Positions 47,363 to 59,103 of a stretch of 64,000 nt of DNA are shown piece after piece. This DNA comes from Adiantum capillus-veneris. Its lineage: Eukaryota; Streptophyta; Polypodiopsida; Polypodiales; Pteridaceae. The notes below the pieces were generated by a model. That model ran no database searches, was not told where the DNA came from, and saw only the letters and a program-made list of their open reading frames with translations. The position numbers were made by a program, and so were the translations under genes. Numbering within the stretch: the first letter of the stretch is position 1; each line of letters begins with the position of its first letter. The stretch spans positions 12,999,978-13,063,977 of the forward strand of contig CM043961.1 of assembly GCA_014529385.2 (NCBI GenBank). Direction: 5' to 3'.

Positions 47363-47609
47363 GAGGTAAGTCACAATGTGGGAATTATTGTGAGAATTTG
47401 TCCAAAACTTCTTGTGATTGGAAGGTCTGAAACATTTAATTCCTTGATTAGCGCAAGCAAAGGATCTTTGTGGTGTTTGATTAGGCGTATCACATTGGGG
47501 CGAGCTGATGGGCATCCGTTTGCCAAGCAAAAGGGCTTGCCCCCGTCTTAAGAGGGGCATGCAAACTCCCAAATCCAACTTTGCTTCAGCGAAGGCCAAC
47601 AGCAAAACG

Positions 47610-47690
47610 AATCAACACGATAGGTTTTGATCCCTGATAGTTAGCAAGGAACGCAACAGCTCTACCATTTGGCGACAAACAACTGGTTGG
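47610..47690 (-). other. tRNA-like SINE head with Pol III A and B boxes
   Basis: On the minus strand an A-box-like TGGTAGAGCTG (47667-47657) is followed 24 bases later by a B-box match GATCAAAAC (47632-47624). Between them is TTGCGTTCCTTGCTAAC, wording seen in tRNA-derived plant SINE heads. It does not fold as a usable tRNA (no matched acceptor stem seen). The body would run toward lower coordinates, toward the foldback. Confidence 0.4.
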
Positions 47691-47699
47691 GAAATGAGC

Positions 47700-49387
47700 T
47701 AATCGTGGAAGGTGACTTTGCCTTGGTGGTCACAATCAAAATGAGAGGGGGGACGGGTGCCCTAGTGTGACAAGGGCCTTAGTAAATAAAAACACGATTA
47801 CTCGGAGACCCACCCCTTTAAGTGCCACAGGGTCTTAACCATGGGATCAATGGTCCTACGTGAAAAGCGAAACGATGATCGATGTGGACCATCGATCTAA
47901 TGAAACTAAACTCGAGATCCCAATTCTTCAAAACTAATCTCAAGAGGCCAGCTGGCCCTAATCTCAAGATGCCTTCAGTTCCCCAACTGGGAAACCCTCA
48001 CCGACTAGCTTGAGGAGCAAGTGCCTTCACCATCACACCTGCGTGTGCTTCCTTGAAATAGATGTGATTCTCCATAATTTGAAGTTAAAACAATAGATCT
48101 TGATATAGAAATTAATCTTAGGATCCAAAGTTTAGTTTTTGTGGACCCCACCATTAAACCTAATCTCGAGATACCGATTTTAGTTTTTACCCATCGACGG
48201 ACGAGATCTGCAAGCGCCCTTGATTTTGCACAAGAGCCCTTGATCCCATGGTTGGGACCTTGTGCTTATACTTGTGCCAGTAAGTAGCGGCCTAGGGGAC
48301 AGTGACCAGTAAGAGCATCTCCACTTTGGAGCTTCGCAGACCCCTTAGCTAAGGGGTTTGGGCTCTTGTTTCTTGTACCGTGTTAATTCGTTTGTCCTTG
48401 GAGATGAAGTCTTTTCCCTCAAGACGTAGTCTTTGGCTTGATGCCAGAGTAAGGCTGCTGACAGCAACCTTGAGCAAGTGGACTTAACACACCTCTCACA
48501 AGTCTTCAAGTGAAGTTGAGCCTTGAGAGCCTTACCCGTGTGAGCTATTTATTATCTACTAGGTAGTCACCATGTAACTTCTACAGTACAAGACATGTTT
48601 GGGACATTAGATAAGTCTGCACTCCAGTGTATGATGGGTTAGATTTTTCAAGTACACAGACTGGATGCATTGCTTGATGATGACATTGTTTTGCAGAGCA
48701 CGGAGAGTATAGCGCGTCGGATCCTAATCTCCGGAGGTGCATTGCATGTCGTCAACTTTTGGATGCATTGTCAGAGGAGTCATTGTTTTGCAAAGCATCA
48801 AGAGCATCTACCATGGATCCTCATCAGATTGTATAGTTTTAGGTGATGTTTGAGCTCACCTATGATCCTGCAAACATTTATCGAGATGATGACACATTTT
48901 TTAAGAGCAGAGGCGATATGTGGATGCAGTGTGTGATGATATCCTTGTTTTGCAGAGCGTCAAGAGCCAGTGGGAGGGAAAGGAAGCGTTAAACTCACAC
49001 AGCGAGAGAGACAGAGACAGAGGCGGAGAGAGGAGGGGCTACGGCAACAGTGGGGGACAGGCAAAGAGGGATCCCCCAGTGAGGCAGGTAAATGGAATTG
49101 GTTGCAGAGAGTGGTAAATGGAGGTTAGAAAGCATGCAACTGCAACAAAGTGTTCATGAGCGGAACATACACATGTGACACACTAGGATATGAGCCTCCA
49201 CTTGCATTGCACAAGGGAGGAGTAAAAAGTATGAGAGTGCAACTATGTATTCGTAAGCGGAAAGTACACATCTGACACTCTAGGATATGAGCCTCGAATT
49301 GCATTGCACAAGGCGGCTCTCAGCATCCGCTTCATGAGGTGGCACCACTCGCATTGCCAGAAAGATGCACCCTCCGAGAAAAAGTAA
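47700..49387. other. Non-coding stretch
   Basis: No gene recognised. It contains an 18-bp perfect palindrome (ACCCCTTAGCTAAGGGGT) at 48340-48357, preceded by AAGAGCATCTCCACTTTGGA, a phrase like the ends of some small plant transposons. A short repeated phrase (ACTCTAGGATATGAGCCTC with neighbours) occurs near 49170 and 49275. Confidence 0.5.
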
Positions 49388-50841
49388 AATGTATGAAGAC
49401 ATTTCAGTTCTGAAGATCACTCAACATTGAAAACATCGCATTTGTAGTATCTCACTTTAGCTTTAAAAATTCCCATGAAACAGTTTTTGCCCTGGCAAAC
49501 ATGTTGATAACAAATCCAGCAAACCATCTGAGAGAAAGGTTGACCACATACCACAACTGCATCCTTCAGCCACTTACACCCTTCTGCAACCAGGGTACAA
49601 AACATTTGGATTTCAACGACCACCTTTTCAAATCCCAGGCTTCCAGCATGATAAGACATTTTTTCTTCGTAAGACCAGGTACACTAAATTTTAGCCAGTA
49701 AAAAAACAACACTACATAATGCGTTGTTTATTCAGGCAAAAGGTAATGACCCCAAAACAAGTATTGCAATTTCATTGAAGAAAATCCACAAACCTAATCT
49801 TCATTACATTATGAACAAAGAGATTTTATCTGCGCTCAAAGGTGGGCTAACTTGTACATGATAAGCGTCTGGGCAATCAACTATAATATATGACTGCGCA
49901 AACTTACTATTTTAGTTAGCTCGACTTGCTAGAACATGTAGATATCCCTTACCAACAAGAATACCCTGGAAGTCCCACCTTCGCCATAAACTTAAGAACT
50001 GTCCACCTTCACAGCTTTTTCCAACTTTTCGACTGGGACAGTGGGAATATAGCTTGCAAGAGGTACTTGCTTGCCCTTGAGTCCCTCCACTACTTGATTG
50101 AACTTCTCAGCGCAATGTATGAAGACATTTCAGTTCTGAAGATCACTCAACATTGAAAACATCGCATTTGTAGTATCTCACTTTAGCTTTAAAAATTCCC
50201 ATGAAACAGTTTTTGCCCTGGCAAACATGTTGATAACAAATCCAGCAAACCATCTGAGAGAAAGGTTGACCACATACCACAACTGCATCCTTCAGCCACT
50301 TACACCCTTCTGCAACCAGGGTACAAAACATTTGGATTTCAACGACCACCTTTTCAAATCCCAGGCTTCCAGCATGATAAGACATTTTTTCTTCGTAAGA
50401 CCAGGTACACTAAATTTTAGCCAGTAAAAAAACAACACTACATAATGCGTTGTTTATTCAGGCAAAAGGTAATGACCCCAAAACAAGTATTGCAATTTCA
50501 TTGAAGAAAATCCACAAACCTAATCTTCATTACATTATGAACAAAGAGATTTTATCTGCGCTCAAAGGTGGGCTAACTTGTACATGATAAGCGTCTGGGC
50601 AATCAACTATAATATATGACTGCGCAAACTTACTATTTTAGTTAGCTCGACTTGCTAGAACATGTAGATATCCCTTACCAACAAGAATACCCTGGAAGTC
50701 CCACCTTCGCCATAAACTTAAGAACTGTCCACCTTCACAGCTTTTTCCAACTTTTCGACTGGGACAGTGGGAATATAGCTTGCAAGAGGTACTTGCTTGC
50801 CCTTGAGTCCCTCCACTACTTGATTGAACTTCTCAGCGCAA
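49388..50841. repeat. 726-bp tandem duplication of the REF/SRPP gene 3' end
   Basis: The unit at 49388-50115 is repeated at 50114-50841 with a 726-bp offset and no difference visible by eye. Each copy contains the last 124 bp of exon 3 with its stop, plus about 600 bp of downstream DNA. A 2-bp AA is shared at the junctions. Identity implies either a very recent event or an assembly duplication. Confidence 0.93.
49992..50115 (-). pseudogene. Duplicated exon-3 fragment of the REF/SRPP gene
   Basis: Encodes the C-terminal phrase AEKFNQVVEGLKGKQVPLAS, YIPTVPVEKLEKAVKVDSS and the stop, exactly as in the intact gene. There is no upstream exon. It lies downstream of the true stop and so would be untranslated, within or past the 3' UTR. 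Confidence 0.9.
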
Positions 50842-52849
50842 AAGAGCGTTGGTGGAGCAGCAAAATGCACAGCCTGTGGTGCGTAAGGCAGCTTCAAAAA
50901 CTGCTTCCAAGCAGCACTAGTCCACTCTTCAGCCACAGGTTCATAGGTCGAATAGTACGTTTTCGCAGTCTCTACTAAGCCATGCGTCTGTAGGTCTGTA
51001 ACAACAGACTTCACCACTTCTGGAACTTGCCTGGCCACACCATATGCCTGTGTTGTCACATCTTTAACAGTTTGAGGTACTGCACCTCCTATGACACCAA
51101 CTGCATCATCAACCTGCATCACGACAAGCACAATTTTAGCCCCACTCCAACCAAGCACACACAGCTACCTTGAGATTCACACCATACATTAAGTGACTGA
51201 AAGTTGTGAGCAAGGGAACAGACAGCAAGCTTGCCATGCGACAGAAGTGACCATACTTTTCATTAAATTAACAGCCAATGAGGATTTTTGTGTTTAAATA
51301 ATGTCTCAATCTTAGGCATGGTAGGTAGTCATGTATTTAAGACAGACCACTACATGACTAAGGCCCCTATCACAGAGGTCCACCCGGACGTGTGCAGCTT
51401 TGAGCTGGTGCAAAGTGGTTGGCAGAAAATATTCGCGATAGCAGAAATACACCCGGGATGACCCCTCACCTACATCGAGCAGTCAGCGGACACTTCACTC
51501 CATAGCGTGCAAAAACCTTGCTGCTTATGCAGAAATTTTTTTACCTTACTGTCCACCTGTGTGACAAGCTGAGCACTGAAAGAACCCTTTTGGGCATGAC
51601 CTGGTGCCTACATGTGACAGGGGCCTAAGATTAAGCATTATAATTTCTGAACCAAAGTCCATCCATCAAAATGTTGAGCCGAAACCCCAACTAACATAAC
51701 ACTCAGGTATTGAACCAACTATACAACAACGCTAAACATATATCCCAAAAAAAAACATCTACTTCCACCACCACATATGACACCCCTCCCCTGGCACCTC
51801 ACTCGGTACTAGTATATATACCTAGATGAATCCAGGATAAGCCCAGATTCACCCTTGAAGGAAAGTGCAAGGTATAGACCCATGGTAGTCACCCACAAGA
51901 CAATATAACCATCAGCTCCATCATGCATAGCATTGACTAAATACCACGACATCCCCACTAACGTCGTCAATGCCCAATAGTGGGTGTACAAGACAAGCTT
52001 GAAACTACATGAACAAATGAATCCGCATGTAGTGCCAAGAGATTTCCCTCCTAAATATACACTCATGAATAGGCAAGTTGGCATACATAGATAATAATTT
52101 CTACATGGATCCAGAATATGTCAAGTCTAAGCGATCCTTACCTTCTTGTCCACAAAGAGAAGTACTTCATACGGCTTGCCTTCTATCTTCTGATATACAG
52201 GCCCAACCACTGTCCTGACAGAGCTTTCAGCACTGGTCACTCCAGACTTCAGAGGTCCAGAGCTATCCTTTGCAAATTCATAAATATTGGCCATGTACTT
52301 CGTGGCCTTGTCCACAGCTATTTCGACGACACCAAGATACTTAAGACCAGGCTGCTCGGTCTGCACATATTCCTGAATGAAGTACACAAAAATGATGAGC
52401 ATGCCTTTTGATGTAAGCAAGATGGTGAGGCACCATCTTGCTTTTGATGTAAGCAAGATGGTGAGCCACCACAGATGGAAACCTTGCACTTCAGGAACAA
52501 AAACAGGTTCGAACTTTAACATCCTCGTGCAGACTAAGCAAGACTTGTGTAGGACAACACATCCTTCCACTACATCGTCTCGATCACATCCATACACACA
52601 TGCAAACAGCGATAATCAAACCTTACAAGAGCACAAAAGCAATGATACAGATGCCAATACCAGCCCAGCCTTCACTAACGGAAAACCGTAAGGTCTGGAA
52701 CCATCAGAAGCATGCACAAAACGTTAACGGTCCACAAAAACCTTGATACGAGAGACTGTCAAAACAGTGAGCACGAAGAAAAATGAAGGTACGCATACCT
52801 GCTCAAGGGAGGGCTCTACAGGAGCAGAAGAAGCATCCGGAGACGACAT
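50718..52849 (-). CDS. REF/SRPP-family (rubber elongation factor / small rubber particle / lipid-droplet-associated) protein, 225 aa, three exons
   Basis: Minus-strand exons 52849-52799 (17 codons, MSSPDASSAPVEPSLEQ), 52372-52142 (77 codons) and 51113-50718 (131 codons and TAA). Introns 52798-52373 and 52141-51114 both begin GT and end AG and fall between codons. Exon 2 gives LKYLGVVEIAVDKATKYMAN, YEFAKDSSGPLKSGVTSAE and VVGPVYQKIEGKPYEVLLFV. Exon 3 gives VDDAVGVIGGAVPQTVKDV, VTDLQTHGLVETAKTYYSTY and EPVAEEWTSAAWKQFL. This is the REF domain over nearly the full length. No signal peptide or transmembrane span is seen. Family members coat lipid droplets and rubber particles and respond to stress; that role is inferred from the family. 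The length is typical and there are no internal stops. It is the only apparently intact host gene in the window. Confidence 0.92.
52404..52475. repeat. 36-bp tandem pair with a perfect hairpin in intron 1
   Basis: CTTTTGATGTAAGCAAGATG, then GTGAG.CACCA, occurs twice, offset by 36 bp. Within it, CAAGATGGTG (52418-52427) and CACCATCTTG (52431-52440) form a perfect 10-bp stem with a 3-nt loop. Confidence 0.85.
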
Positions 52850-53082
52850 GATTATAGGAGTAGACAGGGGCACCAGAATGAGGCGATGACCAAAAGTACA
52901 AGAAGATCAGGCTGATACAAAGATCGTAGAAGGAGAGGGTGACTGAAGCGATGACGAGGAGATGATCTTGGGGAAGCGAGAATGGAGGAGAGGATGCAGG
53001 TCTTCGGGCTATATCGGGTTAGAGATATGCGTGTGCGCGTAATGCAAATACAGGCTCGGGAAAGGTTCGGTGCTACTACAGG

Positions 53083-53090
53083 TTATATAA
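53083..53090 (-). promoter_or_regulatory. Possible TATA box of the REF/SRPP gene
   Basis: TTATATAA, identical on both strands, lies about 235 bp upstream of the ATG at 52849. The distance allows a 5' UTR of roughly 200 nt. No transcription start evidence is available from sequence. Confidence 0.4.
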
Positions 53091-53321
53091 CCTACCCACG
53101 GTCCGTGTGCCCAAATGTAATATGGAAGTTTCAACGCAGTCCAAGTTGGAGTAGGCCACAAGTTCCATCTCTCGGCACTAAAGTAACACCATGCATTTAA
53201 TAACGGGCGATCAACACTCGGGTTTTATGGGTGGCATCTCGAAGCGAACAAAATCTGAGCAAAGCAATAAACAACAGTACGGAGATTCAATCGTCCCCTC
53301 ACAACACTCTCTAATGAAAAT

Positions 53322-53324
<3 letters not shown>

Positions 53325-53360
<36 letters not shown>

Positions 53361-53410
53361 CTTGGCATCTCTAACCCTAACCTCCATATTTCTAACCCTA
53401 ACCCTAACAA
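53325..53410. repeat. (TC)n tract and short telomere-like CCCTAA repeats
   Basis: A TC run at 53325-53357 is followed by CTAACCCTAAC at about 53371 and three near-consecutive CTAACC units at 53392-53408. In plant promoters AACCCTAA (telo-box) is a known regulatory motif. Here it lies about 520-560 bp upstream of the REF/SRPP start codon. Confidence 0.7.
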
Positions 53411-53926
53411 CATGGTTAGCTAAGGCTTCATCCTCCATAACCTAATGCTAAACCATCAGTGATTAGGGAGTGCACTTGCGTATCTAACCCAACAAGTGGT
53501 AAGAACCGACGGTTCCATACCTTAACCTATCTATTAATCAATCTCTATTAGCATTTTTTTATAATCCCACTACCTAATCATTGTAGCTACTAATTAAGTT
53601 TGGGCTCGCTCTTGGGAATATCAATGAGCCACTACCCTTCTTGATTTGTGGCATTTTGATAAGTGGAGTTCAATAATTGTGTGTGTGTGCATTTCTTGTT
53701 TTGCTTATTGCGCTCATTTTCAGCCTATTTCATTGTGTCATAACTCTCCTTAAAGTCATCCATACTCTGAGCGACTCATGTGTGTGAGAAGGGCTCGTCA
53801 AGAGCTTTCCAACAATTGTCTACTTACTCTAATCAGGTCTCATACAAGCATTTAATTGCTCAATTAATTTTTACAAGATTAGTGGTTTTCAACACTCTAG
53901 AATTCATGTTCTACAATAACTTAGGC

Positions 53927-53997
<71 letters not shown>

Positions 53998-54929
53998 TGG
54001 GAGCATTTAATACTCAAAGCAATTTTTGGGGGGATAATAGGAATTTTCAAGCTTTTTCAGGCTTTTCAAAATGTGGGAGTCTCCTATTAATAGGAGGCAA
54101 GGATATTGACAAGCCAAAGAAGAAGGAGAGCGCTCACATACATCTTGCGGATTCCAAAAATCCCTCAGGCAAACTTAATAGAGCCCATCGGGTCCGTCTG
54201 AATCAATTGACTGCAGTCAATCTTAGCTCCTGCACACACAAGGTGCCCACATCAACCTCAACGCCAATTGATGTTGCACCCCAATTCAACACCAACTCGG
54301 CCAATTTAGTGACTTATTCAAAGCTAGTCGAAATATACTCTTTAACTGCGAGCATCGCCATCGATTGCCAACAATCAATATCATTGCCTATTTGGAGCCA
54401 GTTGTAGTATTGCTCTCTCTACCCATTTTTTATCGATGCACAAGTTTTCTACTCGTTTGATCAGAAGCTCATGTTGCAATCGACACTGGTAGAATTTAGG
54501 GCTTGTGTATGTCCAGTCACAACCGCAAGCAAGCATTCACGTGCTATTTTTTGAACGTCGCTAAAAGATCTTAAAGCTTGCTAAGCCCTAATTCCCACAA
54601 ACTCACTCAAGAGCCTTGCTCACCAGAGTCTTGCCTATTCTCTAAAGGCTCCAAGGCTTGAGGCTGAGTAAAGAGATCTCCAACAGTTTGACATCAAGAG
54701 ACGAACACTTCATAAACTTAAAGGCTCAAGTCTCAAGGACACTCACTCTTATTGCAAGATTGTGCACAAATCTCCTTCTAAAATTTATGACACATATGTG
54801 CATGAAGGCACTTGTACACACACGAGTACGGGGTCTAGACAATGTCCAGAGAAGTTCTCTATGATAAGACCGCCCATTGTCATGAGCACCATTGATGAAA
54901 GGCATGCAATACTAATGCACAAAAGCACA
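53411..54929. other. Non-coding stretch with a (GT)n tract
   Basis: A GT run lies at about 53928-53994. An open frame beyond it to 54407 has no recognisable domain. Nothing else is seen. Confidence 0.5.
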
Positions 54930-54934
54930 ATGAA

Positions 54935-55094
54935 TGTAATGGAAATGGCTTATGAACTTTGCGAATAACGGAATTAAGAGAATTAGAGTGAGCATTTTTG
55001 TGAGATTACTTTGAGAACAAAGAGGGTGAACTTAATTGATGGTAGCAACATAAACATAGTACTTAATTAACTTGTCATGAACAATACTTTTGCA

Positions 55095-55125
<31 letters not shown>

Positions 55126-55515
55126 CAGAGAACATGACAATAGTTGCGGACCGGATTTACTTGGAGCCAGTCCCCCCTCCAAAAGGCATTTGTATTATAG
55201 ATTCTCCCATCAAGGGAGACTTGGTACAATACAATCTTTGTGTTCCTTGTGACCTTAGTGATGCTATGAAGATGGAAAGCTTCATGCATCACGAGCATAA
55301 CATAAACTTTGCAAAAAGCATTAACTATCCCAAGCCTCAGTCCCAAGGCCTCAAACACCTTCGAAGGTGGAGAGAGCTAGCGGGGAATGAGGGTAAGAAA
55401 GAGGAAGAAGAATCATTCATAAGAGAAAGAAATAGTTTCTCACTTATCATCACTCTTCTTGCTTAGCATAGCACAATAGCATAGTAATGAAGATGAAGAA
55501 GATGGCAAGCTTAAG
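54935..55515 (-). repeat. Truncated 3' LTR of the deleted gypsy element
   Basis: Aligns with 58324-58877: TGTAATGGAAATGGC, AGAGTGAGCATTTTTGTGAG, CGGACCGGATTTACTTGG-like text, CCTCAAACACCTTCGAAGGT. It has a longer GA run (55094-55122) than the other copy. It stops matching after GGCAAGCTTAAG, where internal element sequence begins. Confidence 0.92.
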
Positions 55516-55834
55516 AGGTGTCACTTGTACTCCTCAAGAGAATTTGAGTGGCCTGAATATTTTTGTCCATCGTGAGTTTGAATGCGACTGGAGAATTTGC
55601 CAGGCCAAAACTTGTAACTTATCAAATAGATCTTCTACCCGCGGCACGAGAATTTTTTTGTCATAATAGTGATCCTATTTAGTGCTCTATAGTCGACACA
55701 CGTGTGATATCTGCCATCTTTCTTTTGTACTAAAAGTATTGGTGAACAGAATGGAGAGAGCTAGGCCTCACCATCCCTTTTTCCACCAATTCATGCACTT
55801 GCCTCATGATCTCCTCTTGTTGAGCTTGTGAAAC
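55516..55834 (-). pseudogene. Gypsy RT N-terminal fragment
   Basis: On the minus strand: SAQQEEIMRQVHELVEKGMV, then RPS..., a broken KDGRYHTC-like stretch, [11 protein letters not shown]-like text and [13 protein letters not shown]. This is the start of a gypsy RT, ending at the deletion junction next to the LTR fragment. Frameshifts are present. Confidence 0.72.
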
Positions 55835-56472
55835 TCAATTAGGAGGTTTATTAGGCAGTGAGCTTCCAAGTAGAAGCTCTATTGCATGGTCATCCTCCCC
55901 TCGTTTTGGAGGTAGCTCACTAGGGATGTCATCAATAAAAACATCTTGGAATCCATTTAGGAAATTAGACAACTCTAAATCCCCTTGATTCCCTTTATTG
56001 CTACTTGCGAAAACATTAGAATCATTTATAGATTCTCTAACAAAAATCATATACGCAAAAAAAAAAATAGAGCTTTTCATTAACTTATCAAAAGCAAGCC
56101 TATTTACCAGGGTTATGGTGTTCTCCACATCATTAGCATCTATATACATGCTCTTTTCCCTGTAGGTGAAATAGATTCTCCTTTCAGGGAACTTCATGTT
56201 GGCACCCATGCGGTTGAACCATGGTGCCCCTAGGATAACATCCTCATGTTGGAGAGGAGAGATAAAAAAGTCTTCTTTGTCAATGTAGCTTTGGTCCTGA
56301 ATCCTCAACTTCCCAATCAAGGGAGTAACGGAAGCTTGCTATCCCTTGAAAGCTCCATCGGCAGTTACAGTATCTCCCATCTCGAAAGCTTGAATACCCA
56401 ACTTCATATCAACTCCGTTGATATGAAGTTGTGAGTAGATCCAAGGTCAAAGAGGATAAGGGCATCATGTTT
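55835..56472 (-). pseudogene. Gypsy retropepsin and following linker
   Basis: HDALILFDLGSTHNF at 56472-56431 is the protease start, with D-L-G in place of D-[ST]-G. The frame 56320-55835 continues IGKLRIQDQSYIDKEDFFIS, then VILGAPWFNRMGANMKFPER and YFTYREKSMYIDAND. It ends in the pre-RT linker LSNFLNGFQDVFIDDIPSEL, which leads into the RT fragment. A break lies between the two parts near 56400. Confidence 0.8.
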
Positions 56473-56474
56473 CC

Positions 56475-57909
56475 TTACTTTTCCCCAAGCATAGAAGAGG
56501 GATGAGACTTTGCAATGAGTATCCTCTTTTGGAGCTTCAACCATGGAAGCTCTAGGAGTGTCATTGAGTACATTTCTTTTGGGGCAAGAACGATAACCAT
56601 GTCCTTTCTCCCCACACTTAAAGCATTTATGGTCTTTAAGAAAGGCCTATAATTCTTCGGGAGAGATCTTATTTTTACCTTTGTAAGCTCCTTTATTCTT
56701 GGCCTTGTTGGTGTTGGTGTTGGTGTTGCCTTGGGAAGAGTTTTGAGCATTGCTCTTCCCTTTAGCTTCATATCGATCCTTGTTTTCCATGGACTTGAAA
56801 TTTCTTCTCACCCCTTGTTGGAAATTGATCCTTGAAACAACCATAGTGTGGTGGATGGCTTCGATGATAGTGCTAGGCCGTTGTGAGTTGACATACTCAG
56901 CCATTTCTTCAGGTAATACCACACAAAATTGTTGCTTTTGCTTGGCGAAGTCTATCTTTTGGAAGAAAGTAGCCTTGATATGTAAATCCCAAAACTTGTC
57001 CACATATTTGTGAATATACTCATGTGAGAGAAGCTTCAAACTGTGCCATGCGGTAAGTACTTTGTCCTTTGCATTGCTTGCAAGAAATTGCTTCATGATG
57101 GAAACTCATAGAGTTTTCCATGTCTTTGGGGCCTCGCCATTGCCACAAAGGATAGCCCACCATTGACGAGCAGATTTCTGGAAGTGCATAGCTACATGGT
57201 ATAGCTTAGAGGACTCCGTGAAGCCCACGTCTCCAAAGGCCGCATCAAATTGTTGGATGAAGGCCAATACTTTGTTGGTGGCACCAAAGGTGATATCGTA
57301 GGTGAGAAAAGAGATATTCTTTCCTCCCTCTTTGAACTTCTTGAGCTTTTGTGATCTTTGCCATGTAGGGTATGATTTGCGATGTCCCCCCCTCTTGTAT
57401 TCTCTAGGAGAATCGCCATAGCTTTTGTCGAAAGAAAAGGAAGGTAAAGAAGAAGGAGAAGAGGGTGACCTCTTTCTTGCCTTTTTCTTCCTTTGTTTCC
57501 TCTCTTCCCTTTTGAAGTGACGAGGAGAAGGACTATGGGTTGACCATTTCCTCTTGGGAGGAGTTGGCAATAGTCTAGACCGTCGTCTTCACGGAGCCAC
57601 ATCTTTAGAGGAACTTAGGGATTCACTTATTTATCGTTCTTTGGATACATTCTCTCTTATGGAAGAGAGTCTTCTTTTGGGAGACTCATCAAGAGGCCTC
57701 CTAAACTCTCTCTCCTCATGGAGAGGAAGGGAAATCCCATAAGCACGAAGTTGTTGGGTAACTTCGGCTTGCAAAGTAGGGTTGCCCATAGCTTGATACA
57801 ACCTAGAATCAAGATAATTGATAAACATGGGGGCATCATCATTAGCACCTTCATGTGCAAAATCAAAGTTATCAATCTTCATTCTACTCTCTTGGTTATT
57901 GTCAGCCAT
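56475..57909 (-). pseudogene. Gypsy gag with CCHC knuckle
   Basis: Starts MADNNQESRMKIDNFDFAHE at 57909 and stays open to 57631. It resumes in frames 57570-57106 (a Lys/Arg/Ser-rich linker, then the capsid start ISFLTYDITFGATNKVLAFI, FQKSARQWWAIL) and 57096-56647 (FLASNAKDKVLTAWHSLKLL, YVDKFWDLHIKATFFQKIDF). The nucleocapsid CFKCGEKGHGYRSCPKRN follows an in-frame stop near 56647. Several stops and shifts kill the gene. Confidence 0.88.
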
Positions 57910-58310
57910 GCTAATTATACTTATGTGTTTACTTAGTGTATCCTTTGGAAATTCAAAACCTTAGTTGCTACTCCTCTTAGCCTTTGAAAATAAGCACTTA
58001 AGTATCTACATCCACGGCTCGAATTGGTTAATTATAGAGAGTAGTAGGGTGGGTCTAACATAGTAGAATTGCCGAGGGATAGCTCCTTTTGGACTTCTTA
58101 TGGCTCAATAATGGTAAAGCCGTAGGCAAGTCTAAAAAGACCCCATTATTAAGACCAAAGCTCCCGAAGTGTGCACCATATCCCACATAGTGGTCTTAAC
58201 AAAACCGATAATAGATCCCAGACCCACTTACCCTAATATAATCAACAAAATCGACCATTAATAGGCTACTTAAGGACCTCTCTTCTTAAGCAAGAAAAGA
58301 GAAACCAAAT

Positions 58311-58323
58311 GCTCTGATATCAA
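58311..58323 (-). other. PBS of the deleted gypsy element
   Basis: On the minus strand it reads TTGATATCAGAGC, directly against the LTR edge. It fits the initiator-Met-type PBS with one change (GG to GA). Confidence 0.85.
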
Positions 58324-59049
58324 TGTAATGGAAATGGCCTATGAACTTTGAGAATAACGGAATTAAGAGAATTAGAGTGAGCATTTTTGTGAGATTACCT
58401 TGAGAACAAAGAGGGTGAACTTAATTGATGGTAGCAACATAAACATAGTACTTAATTAACTTGGCATGAACAATACTTTTGCAAGAGAGAGCGAGTATTA
58501 GAGAACATGACAATAGTTGAGGACCGGATTTACTTGGAGCCGGCCCTCCTCCAAAAGGCATTTGTATTATAGATTCTCCCATCAAGAGAGACAATACAAT
58601 CTGTGTTCCTTGTGACCTTGGTGATGCTATGAAGATGGAAAGCTTCATGCATCACGAGCATAAATAAACTTTGCAAAAAGCATTAGGTATCCCAAGCCTC
58701 AGTCCCAAGGCCTCAAACACCTTCGAAGGTGGAAAGAGCTAGCGGGGAATGAGAGTAGGGAAGAGGAAGAAGAATCATTCATAGGAGAAAAACATAGTTC
58801 CTCACTTATCATCACTCTTCTTGCTTAGCATAGCATAATAGCATAGTAATGAAGATGAAGAAGATGGCAAGCTTAAGCATTGAAGCATGGCTCTTGGTTG
58901 TATTTGCATTCCATAGCCAAGAGTGTTAGTGTAGGCTCTCCACTTCTCAACAAGCTTGGAGAAGGAGATGGAACTCTTGCACTTTGCACTCCATAATCAG
59001 AGAATGTGTGTGTGTGTGTGGGAGAGTACCCCCCTCTCATGCTTGGTCC

Positions 59050-59103
<54 letters not shown>

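Noticed and set aside
47624-47667. A genuine tRNA gene
   Set aside because: A and B boxes are present, but I could not pair an acceptor stem or a normal anticodon arm; a SINE head is the better reading.
49417-49659. 80-aa Cys-rich minus-strand ORF present in both 726-bp duplicates
   Set aside because: It lies just downstream of the REF/SRPP stop, in likely 3' UTR. It is repeated only because the DNA is duplicated, and it has no recognisable domain.
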